A stretch of 64,000 nt of DNA from an uncultured Flavobacteriales bacterium (GCA_943787725.1 CALSNM010000005.1:122677-186676), one strand, 5' to 3'. Shown: positions 1-10,300, counted from the first letter of the stretch. The notes: generated by a model from the letters alone, not told the origin. Numbers and translations: made by a program.

Positions 1-1092
1 ACTATTATTGGCGACCCTGCCACTGAAGGTGTTCGAATGGGAGCATTAGCAACAAACCTGCAAGTTGAAAGAGTTCGAGAAAATGTTGAGCTTTTGATGA
101 AAGAACAAGACATTGTTTACGGAGATTTAGATAATTTCGAAGTTACCGGTGCTGACAAAAACAAAGGTGCTTTCTTCTCCCCTATTCTTTTTAGAAATGA
201 TAATCCTTTTGAAAAAACTGGAGTCCATTCAATTGAAGCTTTTGGACCAGTATCTACATTAATGCCCTATAAAAATTTAGATGAGGCAGTAAAAATTGTA
301 GAATTAGGAAAAGGGTCCTTGGTTACTTCAATTATTACAAACGATGATAAATTAGCCCGAGAATTCGTTACAGAAGCTGCACATATGAACGGTAGAATAT
401 TGGTTCTTAACGAAAGATGTGCAAAAGAGAGTACTGGACATGGATCACCAATGCCATTATTAACCCACGGTGGACCTGGTCGTGCTGGTGGTGGTGAAGA
501 AATGGGGGGGATAAGAGGTGTTTTGCATTACATGCAAAGAACCGCTATTCAAGGACACCCAACTACAATTTCTAAAATTACACAACAATTTCAGGTTGGA
601 GCGGATATGCCGGAGGCCAATCCACATGTATTTAGGAAACATTTTGAAGAATTAGAAATCGGCGAGACTGTTTTTACACATAAGCATACGGTTACAACTA
701 CAGATATTGTAAACTTTGCTAACGTAAGTGGAGATAATTTTTATGCGCACATGGATGAAACCTCTTTAGATGGAACCATTTTCGAAGAACGCGTGGCACA
801 TGGTTATTTTGTATTAGCAAAAGCTGCAGGTTTATTCGTTGAACCGAAAAAAGGACCCGTTCTTTTAAATTACGGTATCGATGAATGCAGGTTTACAAAA
901 CCCGTTTATGCTGGCGCAACAATAGGTGTTCGTTTTACAGTTAAAGAAAAAATAAATCAAGAAAAGAAAGACGAAGATGATATAGCTAAAGGAATTGTAA
1001 AATTCTTAGTTGACATCTATGACCAAGAGGGAGAAACAGTTGGATTAGCTACGATTTTAACAATGGTACGAAAACTAGACCAATCAAAGTAA
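1..1092 (+). CDS. paaZ: PaaZ-like bifunctional aldehyde dehydrogenase / enoyl-CoA hydratase, 3' part
   Basis: The frame is open from base 1, so the N-terminus lies outside the window. The visible part has the end of an aldehyde dehydrogenase domain (about the first 175 residues, with GHGSPMPLLTHGGPGRAGGG) followed by a MaoC-type hydratase domain containing the FANVSGDNFYAHMDE hotdog-fold motif with its Asp and His. This order is that of PaaZ, which opens the oxepin-CoA ring in aerobic phenylacetate breakdown and oxidises the semialdehyde product. No other paa genes are visible here. The paaZ call rests on domain order and motif recognition; a fused ALDH-MaoC protein of another pathway is the alternative. 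Confidence 0.87.
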   Translation, partial: TIIGDPATEGVRMGALATNLQVERVRENVELLMKEQDIVYGDLDNFEVTGADKNKGAFFSPILFRNDNPFEKTGVHSIEAFGPVSTLMPYKNLDEAVKIVELGKGSLVTSIITNDDKLAREFVTEAAHMNGRILVLNERCAKESTGHGSPMPLLTHGGPGRAGGGEEMGGIRGVLHYMQRTAIQGHPTTISKITQQFQVGADMPEANPHVFRKHFEELEIGETVFTHKHTVTTTDIVNFANVSGDNFYAHMDETSLDGTIFEERVAHGYFVLAKAAGLFVEPKKGPVLLNYGIDECRFTKPVYAGATIGVRFTVKEKINQEKKDEDDIAKGIVKFLVDIYDQEGETVGLATILTMVRKLDQSK

Positions 1093-1120
1093 TAGGTAAT
1101 TATAATTTAAAAACTATAAA

Positions 1121-1393
1121 ATGAAAAATTTACTAATAGCAGCAATCAGTTCAATCTATTTTCTTTCATCTTGTATCGCTGAATGCGATACCTCGACGGT
1201 GCAAGGAGCAGCAACTTGCTTATGCGAAGTCGGAGATGAAATATTAATGAACTCTGATGACAAAGAAAAAGTAAAAGACTTGCTCGAAAAACACAATGCT
1301 TACATAAAAGAAATTGAACAAGCATGTGCTGATGGAAAATATACTAAAAATGAAATAGATGCGGTACTTAAAGATAGAAACTGTGATCTTTAA
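1121..1393 (+). CDS. Small cysteine-containing lipoprotein, unknown function
   Basis: A 90-residue protein with a short hydrophobic N-terminus ending in the lipobox LSSC (Cys18), so probably an inner- or outer-membrane lipoprotein. The mature part has further cysteines, including the pair in ATCLCEVG, and a charged helical second half. It follows paaZ by 28 bp on the same strand and is followed by a strong terminator, so it may be co-transcribed with paaZ. I do not recognise the family. The signal and good gene context support it as real. Confidence 0.6.
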   Translation: MKNLLIAAISSIYFLSSCIAECDTSTVQGAATCLCEVGDEILMNSDDKEKVKDLLEKHNAYIKEIEQACADGKYTKNEIDAVLKDRNCDL

Positions 1394-1416
1394 GATACAT
1401 ATTTCACCAATAAACT

Positions 1417-1448
1417 AAAAGGCTCAACAGAACTGTTGAGCCTTTTTT
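1417..1448. terminator. Bidirectional rho-independent terminator
   Basis: A perfect 12-bp stem (AAGGCTCAACAG / CTGTTGAGCCTT) with a two-base loop, an A-run before and a T-run after. It sits between the convergent lipoprotein gene and sucB and can serve both strands. Confidence 0.85.
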
Positions 1449-1470
1449 AATTCTGCATAAAAAGATACTA

Positions 1471-2733
1471 TTACAATCCTAATAAAACTTCATGAGGTTC
1501 TTTTGAACCAAAAATAAGTTTAGAAGGATCTTCTAACATTTCTTTTACTTTTACCAAGAAACTTACAGACTCTTTTCCATCAATAATTCTGTGATCGTAG
1601 GAAAGTGCTAAATACATAATTGGACGTATTTCTACTTTACCATTAATTGCAACGGGACGTTCTACAATGTTATGCATTCCTAGTATAGCCGATTGAGGTG
1701 GATTAATAATAGGTGTACTCAACATAGAACCAAATACACCGCCATTTGTTATGGTAAACGTACCTCCTTCCATATCTTCGATAGCTATTTTTCCATCTCT
1801 TGCTTTTATAGCTAATCTTTTGATTTCAGCTTCAATTTCTGCTAAACTCATCCTTTCTGCATTGCGCACTACAGGTACCATCAATCCTTTCGGAGAACTT
1901 ACCGCAATACCTATATCTGCGTAGTTATGAGCAATCATATTATCGCCATCAATCATCGAGTTGACCTGCGGAAATAAATTTAACGCTTCAGTGACAGCTT
2001 TTGTGAAAAACGACATAAAGCCGAGATTTACTCCATGTACTTCCTTAAACTGTGCTTTATATTTTTTTCGCAAGTCCATAATTGGCTTCATATCAACTTC
2101 GTTGAATGTAGTCAACATTGCTGTTTCATTTTTTACTGCAACCAAACGAGAAGCAATTTTACGACGAAGCATTTTCATCTTTATCGTCTCCTTATCTCTT
2201 GTTCCTCCCCATCCTTGTGCATTTGAGGCATCTAATCCACCTGCCATAGCAGAAACCACATCTTGCTTTGTAATCCTTCCGTCTTTACCGGAGCCGTTGA
2301 TCATTTGCAAAGGAACATTATTTTCATCAGCTAATTTTTTGGCAGCAACAGAAGGATGTCCCGCAGCATACGTTTCCTTTACCGGAGACTCTTTCTTGGA
2401 AACTGGCATAGGGTCTGGCTTAACCTCAACCTTTACTTCTTCCTCAATAGCAGGTGCTTCCTCTGCTACAGAATCGAAACCAGCAGGTTTTTCAGCAGCA
2501 GTATCAATCAAACAAACAACAGCACCAACATCAACTGCATCGCCATTTTCTGCTTTTAATGTTATCACCCCGGATTCTTCAGCTGGTAACTCTAAGGTTG
2601 CTTTATCTGAATCAACTTCTGCAATAGCTTGATCTTTTTCTACGTAATCACCATCTTCGACCAACCATTCTGCAATCTCCACTTCTGTGATAGATTCTCC
2701 TGGACTTGGCACTTTCATTTCTAATACTGACAT
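1471..2733 (-). CDS. sucB: 2-oxoglutarate dehydrogenase E2 (dihydrolipoyl succinyltransferase)
   Basis: 420 residues, the usual length for the E2 core of the 2-oxoglutarate dehydrogenase complex of the TCA cycle. An N-terminal lipoyl domain (about 1-78) carries the lipoylated lysine in [10 protein letters not shown] (Lys44). A Pro/Glu-rich linker leads to a peripheral subunit-binding domain starting near [16 protein letters not shown] (about 125-162), then the catalytic acyltransferase domain with the SYDHRIIDG active-site motif near the end. It lies 21 bp downstream of sucA on the same strand, so E1 and E2 form an operon; E3 is not in the window. The frame is intact. Confidence 0.96.
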   Translation of the reverse strand: MSVLEMKVPSPGESITEVEIAEWLVEDGDYVEKDQAIAEVDSDKATLELPAEESGVITLKAENGDAVDVGAVVCLIDTAAEKPAGFDSVAEEAPAIEEEVKVEVKPDPMPVSKKESPVKETYAAGHPSVAAKKLADENNVPLQMINGSGKDGRITKQDVVSAMAGGLDASNAQGWGGTRDKETIKMKMLRRKIASRLVAVKNETAMLTTFNEVDMKPIMDLRKKYKAQFKEVHGVNLGFMSFFTKAVTEALNLFPQVNSMIDGDNMIAHNYADIGIAVSSPKGLMVPVVRNAERMSLAEIEAEIKRLAIKARDGKIAIEDMEGGTFTITNGGVFGSMLSTPIINPPQSAILGMHNIVERPVAINGKVEIRPIMYLALSYDHRIIDGKESVSFLVKVKEMLEDPSKLIFGSKEPHEVLLGL

Positions 2734-2754
2734 TCTCTAATTGTATTAAGTATA

Positions 2755-5482
2755 TTATACTTTTTCTTTTATATTACTCATTAATTCATCCAAAATAGCT
2801 TGTTGGCGTATTGCATGAACTTTTGGGGAACCACTAGCTGGACTTGCTGAATCCAACCTAGAAGCTACTTCCAACTGAACAGTCCTATAGTGTCTCAACA
2901 TATGTGACCATGCACCCATATTACCGGGTTCTTCTTGTGCCCATATGTATTTTGCATCCTTGCCATATTTGTCGACAATAGCATCCATTTGCTTATGCGG
3001 TACTGGATATAATTGTTCAACTCTAATTACTGCTATGTTTTCTCCCGCTCCAATTTTCTCTTTCTCTTCGATTATATCATAGTAAAACTTACCTGAAACA
3101 AAAACAACAGTATCAACATCTTTAGCTTTTGCAGAAGAATCGTCAATTACTTCTTGGAATACACCATTTGCTAATTCGTCAACAGTGGAAACCGCCTTGT
3201 TATAGCGCAATAACTTTTTCGGTGTAAAAACTACCAATGGCTTTCTAAAATCTCGATGCAACTGGCGACGCAATACATGGAACATATTAGCAGGAGTAGT
3301 GCTGTTTACAATTTGCATATTTAAATCTGCACACAATTGTAAATACCTTTCCATTCTTCCACTAGAATGCTCTGATCCCATACCTTCATATCCATGAGGC
3401 AGTAGCATTACCAATCCATTTTGCGTATGCCATTTATCTTCGGCAGCACTAATAAATTGATCTATCATAATCTGTGCGCCATTATTAAAATCTCCAAACT
3501 GCGCTTCCCAAATGGTTAATCCATTTGGGGTATTAAAAGCATATCCATAATCAAAACCTAAAACTCCATATTCTGACAATAATGAATTATATATCGTGAA
3601 CTCCGCTTGTTTATCAGACAAATTATTTAGTGTAATAATTTCCTCTTCAGTATCTTCTGTTTTGATTACAGCATGTCGGTGAGAAAAAGTTCCTCTTGCC
3701 ACGTCTTGACCAGAGATTCTTACCGGATAACCTTCTTCCAACAAAGTAGCATAAGCTAGCATTTCCGCCATACCCCAATCAAGAGTATTCGTTTCTAGCA
3801 TACCTACTCTATCTTTTAAGAGCTTAACAATCTTTCTGAAGTATTTTTTCCCTTCTGGAAGTGTTGCTAATTTATGCCCTAATGCTACTAATTTCTTTTT
3901 TGGGTAACCTGTTTTCGGTGAGGAATCAAAATCTTTCTCTGTTGCAGGCCTAAAGCCTTCCCATCTTTCCTGAAGAAAATCCGTTACTTTTGCTTTTTTT
4001 ATTTGCTTAGCATCTTCCAAACGATCTTGGAGCATGTCGTCAAACTCTTTCAGCATATCCTTCCCTTCTTGAGCACTTAGAACTCCTTCCGAAATTAATC
4101 TTTTCAAATATATTTCTCTCGGACTAGAATGCTTAGCAATAGCTTTGTAAAGTTTTGGTTGTGTAAACTTAGGCTCATCTCCTTCATTATGACCATACTT
4201 TCGATAACAAAGAATATCTATGAATACATCATTTTTAAATTTCTGACGATATTCTAAAGCAATTTGGACCGTCTGAACCAATGCTTCTACATCATCCCCA
4301 TTTACATGAAAAACAGGACTTAAAGTAGTTTTCGCGACATCCGTGCAATATGTACTGGAACGAGCATCTAAATAGTTTGTGGTAAATCCAATTTGATTAT
4401 TGATGACAATATGCAATGTACCTCCTGTTTTGTAACCTGCCAAACGAGACATTTGAATCACTTCATACACAACTCCTTGACCTGCTATAGCGGCATCCCC
4501 ATGAATTTGAATAGGCACTAACTTTGAATTATCACCTCCCAACTCAAAGTCTATTTTTGATCTTGAAATACCGCTAACAACTGGATCAACAGCTTCTAGA
4601 TGAGATGGGTTAGGTGCTAAAGTTAATTTCACATGGTTTCCTGTATCTGCAACTACCTCACTTGTGTAACCTAGATGATACTTCACGTCACCATCAAAAA
4701 GACTGTCTTCGTAAACTTTTCCGGTAAACTCACTAAAGATAGCATCGTAGGTTTTGTTAAAAACATTTGCCAAAACATTTAGTCTCCCGCGGTGGGCCAT
4801 TCCCATCACATATTCCTCCACACCAAACTCAGTCCCTCTTTCAATTAAATTATCTAGAGCAGGAATTAATGCCTCAGCTCCTTCAATTGAAAAACGCTTT
4901 TGACCTACAAATTTCTTGTGTAAAAACTCTTCAAAAACACTGGATTGATTCAATTTATGCATTACATGAATCTTTCTTTCCTTTGAAAGCTTCGGCCTGT
5001 TTTTTAAGTTCTATTCTTTCTCGCAACCACCTCACCCTCTCCGGATGACGTATATACATATATTCTATCCCTATTGACTTACAATAAGTATCTTTGAGAT
5101 GATCAATAATTTCCTTTAAGGTAGCGTTTTGTAAACCGATTTCTTCTCCAGCTTTGAAAACAACGTTCAAATCAGATTCCTCTAACTTGAAATTCTGATA
5201 ATCCAAAGAAGGTCTATACTTTCTTCGCTCTCTTACCGGATTCGTATCTGTGAATAAATGCCCACGACTTCGATATTCTCCAATCAATCTTATTACTTTA
5301 AACTCTTTTTGAACATTATCAGGTATTTCTCCTCCGTCCTCAAAACTTGTTCTTGCGAATTCAAATCCTTCAAAAAACTTTTTCCAGCTTTCATCAACCG
5401 AATTTTCGTCTTTCAAATAACTGCTGTATAAGTCTTCTATAACGGCTCCGCCCGCATTACTTATATATGAAAATTTATCCAT
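2755..5482 (-). CDS. sucA: 2-oxoglutarate dehydrogenase E1, one frameshift
   Basis: Two overlapping frames (175 and 735 residues, joining near 4955-4962) add up to about 910 residues, the normal E1 length. The first has the N-terminal segment with DLYSSYLKDENSVDESWKKFF; the second has the thiamine-diphosphate domain (GMAHRGRLNVL, HGDAAIAGQG, RKYGHNEGDEP) and the transketolase-like C-terminal half. E1 decarboxylates 2-oxoglutarate and loads succinyl groups onto SucB. One missing or extra base around 4960 separates the halves. Since this is a central TCA enzyme with otherwise perfect motifs, I read it as a sequencing error, not a pseudogene. Confidence 0.94.
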
Positions 5483-5624
5483 TGGTATTCATTACAATTT
5501 AAACACTGTTGTTACAAATGTATAATTTTATTTATCCAACTCCATTTCATTTGTGACCCATTTCGTTTATTTCAGTAATTTTTTATTTGAGAAATCTTAA
5601 AATGCAGTTTTTATATGAAGCAAA

Positions 5625-5973
5625 TTAAGAACTTGTGCCCGAACTGTATTGTCTTTTTAATACTACTTTTTGTAATTCACGATTTAAAATTAATCGTAAA
5701 AGGTTTTCTTGCGGTAAGCCGTCCTTCGAACAAATACTTTTTTGGTCAACATCTACTCGGTACAAAAAATTGAAGAGTACATCTTCATTTTCACTTAGTG
5801 TAGTTTCTATCCAATGCAGTAGGGCCCGAATAAATGCGTTCTTTTTCTGAGTTAATAGCAAATTCATATTCTAATCCGCTTAACATTAAGTCTTTGTTTA
5901 ACTGTTCTATAACTTTCTTTAAAATATCTTCCTCCACTAACGAAACACCTTGATAACTAATCTCTAAACTCAT
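5625..5973 (-). CDS. Conserved hypothetical protein, one frameshift
   Basis: Two overlapping frames join into a protein of roughly 115 residues. The first part reads MSLEISYQGVSLVEEDI and the second carries SENEDVLFNFLYRVDVDQK and ends near LQKVVLKRQYSSG. The second half looks like the short all-helical hypothetical proteins common in Bacteroidota, but I cannot name a family. The change of frame lies near 5800-5830. The start is placed at the second Met (5973); 5979 is possible. It lies upstream of sucA on the same strand, 143 bp away. Confidence 0.55.
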
Positions 5974-6128
5974 ATACAACTATATCTTTGAAGTCAAATT
6001 TACAATCATTTCAACTCAAATCATCATGAAGAAACTTTAAATGATGCTCCGCGAACTTAACACAACAGATTTAAATCCGTTAAACCTTTTTTTTAGGCAT
6101 TCTTCGCTCAAGGCTGTTCCGCCAGCCA

Positions 6129-6242
6129 TCATGGAGGCCCCTTAAGTTTAGATTCAACAAATTGCCAAACCATAACTCTTGCATTGGTGTCACTATTTGA
6201 ATACGTCTCACCACAACTAAACAAAAAAGGCAATAAGAACAT
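6129..6242 (-). pseudogene. Truncated lipoprotein N-terminus
   Basis: A 37-codon frame starts with a lipoprotein signal (MFLLPFLFSC, Cys10) and runs to VMVWQFVESKLKGPP before a stop. The last part resembles small secreted proteins with a QFVExxLKSPxxAxFP motif, which would normally continue for another 60-80 residues. Past the stop another frame stays open briefly but is not recognisable. The rest of 5980-6360 shows no gene. The stretch 6255-6315 holds a tRNA T-arm-like GTTCGAGTCCCGC and an inverted repeat (GCCACT/AGTGGC) that do not make a complete tRNA. Confidence 0.3.
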
Positions 6243-6360
6243 GGAGAATAGGCAGAGCCACTTTCACGAGTGGCTTTTTTAGTTAAAGTTGACCGATTGT
6301 TCGAGTCCCGCATTATTAATGATTATCTAGGCAAGTTTTTTCATCATCTATAAATGAATC

Positions 6361-6393
6361 TTTGGATTTTTAGTTTGGGATTAATTAGCTTTG
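6361..6393 (+). promoter_or_regulatory. Bacteroidota-type promoter of the YwqK-like gene
   Basis: TTTG (6361-6364), 21 bases, then TAGCTTTG (6386-6393) match the Bacteroidota primary sigma-factor pattern. The predicted start of transcription is about 15-20 bases before the ATG at 6418. Confidence 0.55.
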
Positions 6394-6417
6394 AATTCAA
6401 TTATTAAACAACACAAA

Positions 6418-7217
6418 ATGAAGTTTCTATTTATACTCATTATCATGGGGTATCCTTTACTCTCGAAATGTCAAGAAATCAAAAATTATTATAAAAATGG
6501 TCAGATATCAAGAATAAGTAATGGAAATAATGGGATATGTAAAGAGTATTATGATAACGGCCAACCAAGATCTGAGGGTTATTATAAGGAGGGAGTAAAA
6601 GATAGCATATGGAAAAGCTGGAGTGAGTATGATGGCTCTCTTTCATTAACCTATTATGATATAGTGTCATAAAAAAACAAAAAACATTTTATGCAAGTGG
6701 TAATATTAGATCTGAAACGAACTACGAAAGTGAGGACCCAAATCATGGCACATATCGTGAATGGTATAACAATGGTCAAATCAAAGAGGACAGAAATTTG
6801 GATGGTAACCAAGAAGGCAAAGCAAAAGGTTGGTTCAATGATGGTAGATTAAGGTTTGAAACTACTTACACTGAGGGTATTGAAACTACAAAAGCCTATT
6901 TCCCTAGCGGCCAATTAAGTAGGACGTACAGTAAAAAATATAATAAGTTAAACGGTCAAGACACACGCTGGCATGAAAATGGACGGCTAAAACAAGAGTC
7001 GAACTATTTAGATGGAAAAGCCAATGGTAATAGCAAATGGTGGAATGAAAAAGGAGTTCTTATTAGTGAAGGTGCCTCAGATATGGGAAAATCTATTTAT
7101 GCAATATTATATTATGATTCAGGGAAATTAAAAATGGAGATAAACTACACCCAAAATGATACCTCTCCTAATGTAAAATGCTTCGACGAATATGGAAATC
7201 TAAAAGAATGTCCATAG
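6418..7217 (+). CDS. Secreted YwqK/MORN-like repeat protein, one frameshift
   Basis: Two frames joined at about 6660-6675, next to a run of seven A, give a protein of about 265 residues. A signal peptide (MKFLFILIIMGYPLLSKCQ) is followed by about eight copies of a short repeat of the type YYxNGQIxxExxY...G, as in YYKNGQISRIS, YYDNGQPRSEGYY, WYNNGQIKEDRN and WHENGRLKQESNY. This is the MORN-like repeat of proteins annotated YwqK family antitoxin; no toxin is seen here, so that name should not be taken literally. The ATG at 6418 is preferred because it begins the signal peptide and fits the promoter. Confidence 0.78.
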
Positions 7218-7469
7218 AAACAATAAACGAACTACCAAAGCATAAATGAGAATTTAGCCCTACCTTAATGAGTTGCTTTTTTTATTGATCATTATCCAAT
7301 GTTCGAGTTCTAATTTAGAATAATATAAAATTTAATCAATCATTAATCCATTCATTGATTTACCAAAAATCAGACAGAATTTGGTTTAGTGACAGCAAAA
7401 CGGAGCATCATTTAACTTTATAGAAGTTAATTCGGTTTTTTTCTAAATAATAATCTGCATTTTTGCACC

Positions 7470-8363
7470 ATGAAAGTTCTCATAACAGGTGGATCAGGTT
7501 TAATTGGAAATAGGATAACACAACTATTGCTAGGAAAAGGTGTAGAAGTTGTGCACTTAACGAGACATCGCAACTCAAAATCAGGGGTTAAAACGTATGA
7601 GTGGGATTGGGAAAAAGAAACCATTGACTTAAAATGCTTTGACAAAGTCACGCACATCATTCATTTGGCCGGAGCTGGAATTGCAGAAAGAGCCTGGACA
7701 ACAAAGCGCAAGCGCTTCCTCATTAGAAGCAGAGTGCATACTACTCGCCTACTCTTTAAACACATTGAGGCTTTGGAAAAATTAGAAAGTTTTATTTCTG
7801 CTTCTGGGATCGGTTATTATGGTGCTAGAACTACTGAAGAAATATTCAATGCATCCTCTCAATCACATGATGATTTTATTGCTAAATGCTGCATCCAATG
7901 GGAAAATGCAGCAGATCTTTTTAAACCTTTCGCAAGAGTTGTCAAATTAAGAACAGGGATTGTACTGGATAAGAATAAAGGAGCTATTCCAAAAATGAGC
8001 ACTTCAATTAAAATGGGTATGGGTGCTCCCCTTGGTAATGGCAAACAATACATGCCCTGGATACACATAGACGATATTGCTAATTTATATATCTATGCAT
8101 TAACTACTGAAATGAATGGGGTATACAACGCTGTTTCTAGTCAACACGCAACGAACAGAGAATTGACTCAAGAAATAGCAGCTCAGTTCAATAAAAAAAT
8201 ACGTCTAAAAAAAGTCCCTTCTCTTATTATCAAAACGATTTATGGCGAGATGGCAGATATTCTTTTAAAAGGAAGCAGAGTAAGTAATGATAGATTATTG
8301 AAATCTGGGTTTAAATTTCAATATTCAGATTTAAAAAATGCACTGCAAAATATTTTCAATTAG
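7470..8363 (+). CDS. TIGR01777-family NAD(P)-dependent epimerase (SDR39U1/YfcH type)
   Basis: 297 residues with an N-terminal Rossmann motif (ITGGSGLIGNR) and the family-typical segments HLAGAGIAERAW, SASGIGYYG, LRTGIVLD and MPWIHIDDIANLY. The C-terminal part (VSSQHATNRELT, then KVPSLIIKTIYGEMADILLKG) matches the DUF1731-type tail of this family. It is an atypical short-chain dehydrogenase of unknown substrate. It is intact and single, with no obvious operon partner. The attC-like array starts about 35 bp after its stop, so it may mark the left border of that array. Confidence 0.92.
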   Translation: MKVLITGGSGLIGNRITQLLLGKGVEVVHLTRHRNSKSGVKTYEWDWEKETIDLKCFDKVTHIIHLAGAGIAERAWTTKRKRFLIRSRVHTTRLLFKHIEALEKLESFISASGIGYYGARTTEEIFNASSQSHDDFIAKCCIQWENAADLFKPFARVVKLRTGIVLDKNKGAIPKMSTSIKMGMGAPLGNGKQYMPWIHIDDIANLYIYALTTEMNGVYNAVSSQHATNRELTQEIAAQFNKKIRLKKVPSLIIKTIYGEMADILLKGSRVSNDRLLKSGFKFQYSDLKNALQNIFN

Positions 8364-8398
8364 ATTCATTACATTTGAAATCGGGTCCATAGTAGATA

Positions 8399-8445
8399 TA
8401 AACCACATTGGTATATTTTTGTATGGTTTAGTCCTACGTTGTAAA
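8399..8445 (+). other. attC-like palindrome A
   Basis: A 7-bp perfect stem TAAACCA (8399-8405) / TGGTTTA (8424-8430) is flanked at equal distance by GTAG (about 8392-8395) and CTAC (8434-8437), giving a stem with an internal bulge as in integron attC sites. The right end reads CTACGTTGTAAAG, whose CGTTG matches the right ends of the next five palindromes. The next gene starts about 10 bp later. Confidence 0.4.
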
Positions 8446-8451
8446 GAATTA

Positions 8452-8872
8452 TTGATAAAAAGACTCCCCTTTATATTATCCATTCTTTTACTTTTCTCAT
8501 GTGAGATAAAGCATTCAGACCTGTTTGGCGATATCAACCAAATGGCAGGATTTGGTGAATTTAAGTGAAGTAACCTTAATCAAAAATGGAAAAGAAAGTG
8601 GATCTTTCATAGAACCATTGATGGAATATGGAATATTTGAAATCGACAAAACAGATTTTAAAACCCTTCACAATTTAGTTCTGAATAATGAAAAATTCAA
8701 AGAAGGTCAATATTACCTAAATAACGAATTAGATGATTATTTGCACAAAAACAACCTTGATATTTTGAATATGCCTAATTGTTTGATTACTGAAAATAAA
8801 TTTGAAAACAATTATTATATCTATTTATTATCAGACGAAAAATCAATAGCAATATGCAAAGTCAACTCATGA
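8452..8872 (+). CDS. Cassette lipoprotein, unknown function, one frameshift
   Basis: Starting at TTG 8452, the frame encodes a lipoprotein signal (KRLPFILSILLLFSC) and then SDLFGDINQMAGFGEF. A second frame takes over near 8560 and continues SEVTLIKNGKESGSFIEPLM to the stop at 8872, giving about 140 residues. The protein looks like a small acidic periplasmic or outer-membrane lipoprotein; no family is recognised. It lies exactly between two attC-like palindromes (A and B), as a cassette gene would. The TTG start is an inference from the absence of an in-frame ATG before the signal. Confidence 0.5.
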
Positions 8873-8885
8873 ATTTTAACAACTC

Positions 8886-8941
8886 TTTGCAACACAGACT
8901 AAACCAAATTTTATAACTTAGTTTAGACGCAACGTTGTAAA
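8886..8941 (+). other. attC-like palindrome B
   Basis: The outer arms TTTGCAAC (8886-8893) and GTTGTAAA (8934-8941) are inverted repeats with one mismatch. The inner arms CTAAAC (8899-8904) and GTTTAG (8921-8926) are perfect. Length (56 bp), two nested arms and a right end beginning GTT match a short integron attC site in layout. Confidence 0.5.
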
Positions 8942-8951
8942 TAATTAATAA

Positions 8952-9299
8952 ATGATAATCTATAACCTTCAAGTACTCGTTGTAACTCTAATTGTAATAC
9001 CAACAAGCTATTTCTATTCAAGCTTAAACCCGGACTTCGGTACTTTAGGGAGACCTGAATTTTGGTCAATTGTTCTGCCAATTGCATGTTTAAGGAATGG
9101 AATAGGACTAAACCCTAGGCTATACACAATTCCATTATGGTTCTTTAGTTTAATAATAATAATTTGGAGGTCATACTCTATATATGACCTTAATGGACTT
9201 TTAATCTCTCTAGCTTATGGATTAGTTTTTATTGCCCTTGGTCTTTTAATTAAGATAACTATTTCAAAAAAAAATGGAATTATAGTAAGCAATTGTTAA
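8952..9299 (+). CDS. Small membrane protein of a cassette
   Basis: 115 residues with about three hydrophobic segments: LQVLVVTLIVIPTSYFY (about 6-22), a middle segment near IPLWFFSLIIIIWRS and a last one near LISLAYGLVFIALGLLIKI. It is probably a small inner-membrane protein. The start ATG is 10 bp after palindrome B, the usual position for a cassette gene. No homologue is recognised; the composition and segment pattern make a real gene likely. Confidence 0.5.
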   Translation: MIIYNLQVLVVTLIVIPTSYFYSSLNPDFGTLGRPEFWSIVLPIACLRNGIGLNPRLYTIPLWFFSLIIIIWRSYSIYDLNGLLISLAYGLVFIALGLLIKITISKKNGIIVSNC

Positions 9300-9310
9300 A
9301 AGAAGAGTGA

Positions 9311-9610
9311 AACAATCCTGATTCTAAAAACCCTAATATTTTGGTATATTATTCTAATTACATTTACACAGATAACCTATTATATGAAAAATATTTCGAT
9401 GCTATTTTTAAATCAATTCAAAATTATTGGTTTAATAAAAAAGAGGTTAATTACCATTACCTTCAACTCATTCAAAAATTAAATCAACTAGAAAGTTCAG
9501 AAGAAAAAATTAAATAAAATGCGTATCTAAAATCTATTTTGGAAAAAGAAAAAAAAGATGGTATTCCTGAATATCTTTTGGACAAATTAACATTAAAAAT
9601 TAGTCAATAA
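9311..9610 (+). pseudogene. Cassette gene fragment with an in-frame stop
   Basis: A frame without a start codon reads NPNILVYYSNYIYTDNLLYE and continues to a TAA at 9515-9517. The same frame then carries on with YLKSILEKEKKDGIPEYLLD to a second stop at 9610. The amino-acid composition stays protein-like across the stop, so this looks like the 3' part of a decayed gene or of one with a base error. It ends 3 bp before palindrome C. Confidence 0.4.
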
Positions 9611-9612
9611 AA

Positions 9613-9795
9613 CTATTTACAACAGCACCTAAGCGTTATACCTAACTTTACTGTTATCTGATAGGTTTGTATGTTTGCTCGTAATATTTGTAAACTATAA
9701 ATAAATTAGGTTGGCTAAGTATCGTAAATATCACTAAGTTTGTTAGTGCTAAGCTTGTGATGAACACCGCATAGCCAAAACGTTCTGCAATAGAA
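9613..9795 (+). other. attC-like palindrome C (long, less certain)
   Basis: The left end CTATTTACAAC (9613-9623) partly pairs with the right end GTTCTGCAATAG (9782-9793). An inner perfect stem CACTAA/TTAGTG lies at 9732-9748. A second possible boundary, AAGCGTTATAC, occurs at 9631-9641, so two overlapping elements are possible. The right end AAAACGTTCTGCAA resembles those of palindromes D, E and F. Confidence 0.35.
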
Positions 9796-9835
9796 GCCCT
9801 TAGAAAAAAATAATTATGAACCAATCATTAACAAT

Positions 9836-10252
9836 ATGAAAAAAATTATTATCCTCTTATTCTTAACCAACCTCTGCCACTCTGGAATTGCACAATTTAT
9901 TCAGGAATATAAAACCAAAACATCATCAAATTCTAGGGATAGATCTATGATGCTGGATATTTTAAGAGCCAATCTATATCAGGAATTTGAGCAGGAGTTA
10001 GTTTTTGTCGTGAATCATTTTAAAGTAGGCAATAATTATGCTTGGTTTATGGGAAATGCTCAAAGAAAAGATGGGCAAGAAATTATGTTTCCGGATGATT
10101 ATTATGATTGTTGTCATGTCGAAGCACTTTTCCGGAAAAGTAATGGAAAATGGTATCTGGTTAAGAGTGGTGCTTTTAGCACTGATGTATGGTACGATGG
10201 CATTTGGGAGGATTATGAAGATGCGCCAAGAGAAATATTTTTCAGCTATTAG
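9836..10252 (+). CDS. Secreted protein of a cassette, unknown function
   Basis: 138 residues. A signal peptide (MKKIIILLFLTNLCHSGIAQ) precedes a compact mature domain with aromatic and acidic clusters (GNNYAWFMGNAQRKDG, DDYYDCCHVEALFRK, WYDGIWEDYEDAPREIFF). A general SnoaL/NTF2-like or lipocalin-like small fold is conceivable but not supported by a clear motif. It lies between palindromes C and D in cassette orientation. The frame is intact. Confidence 0.6.
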   Translation: MKKIIILLFLTNLCHSGIAQFIQEYKTKTSSNSRDRSMMLDILRANLYQEFEQELVFVVNHFKVGNNYAWFMGNAQRKDGQEIMFPDDYYDCCHVEALFRKSNGKWYLVKSGAFSTDVWYDGIWEDYEDAPREIFFSY

Positions 10253-10300
10253 AACTAACAGGATTAAATAATTTGTGAGCTATCCGATGTTGGAAAAGTG

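Noticed and set aside
6080..6313. A 77-codon minus-strand frame in the 6.1-6.3 kb gap
   Set aside because: It reads through the tRNA-like and hairpin remnants with no recognisable pattern; only the overlapping lipoprotein start in another frame is suggestive.
6418..7217. The YwqK-like protein as an antitoxin of a toxin-antitoxin pair
   Set aside because: The family name is historical; no toxin gene lies beside it and it has a signal peptide.
8338..8568. A frame starting inside the epimerase end and covering palindrome A
   Set aside because: Only its second half (lipoprotein signal) is plausible; the first half is the translated palindrome, so I began the gene at TTG 8452.
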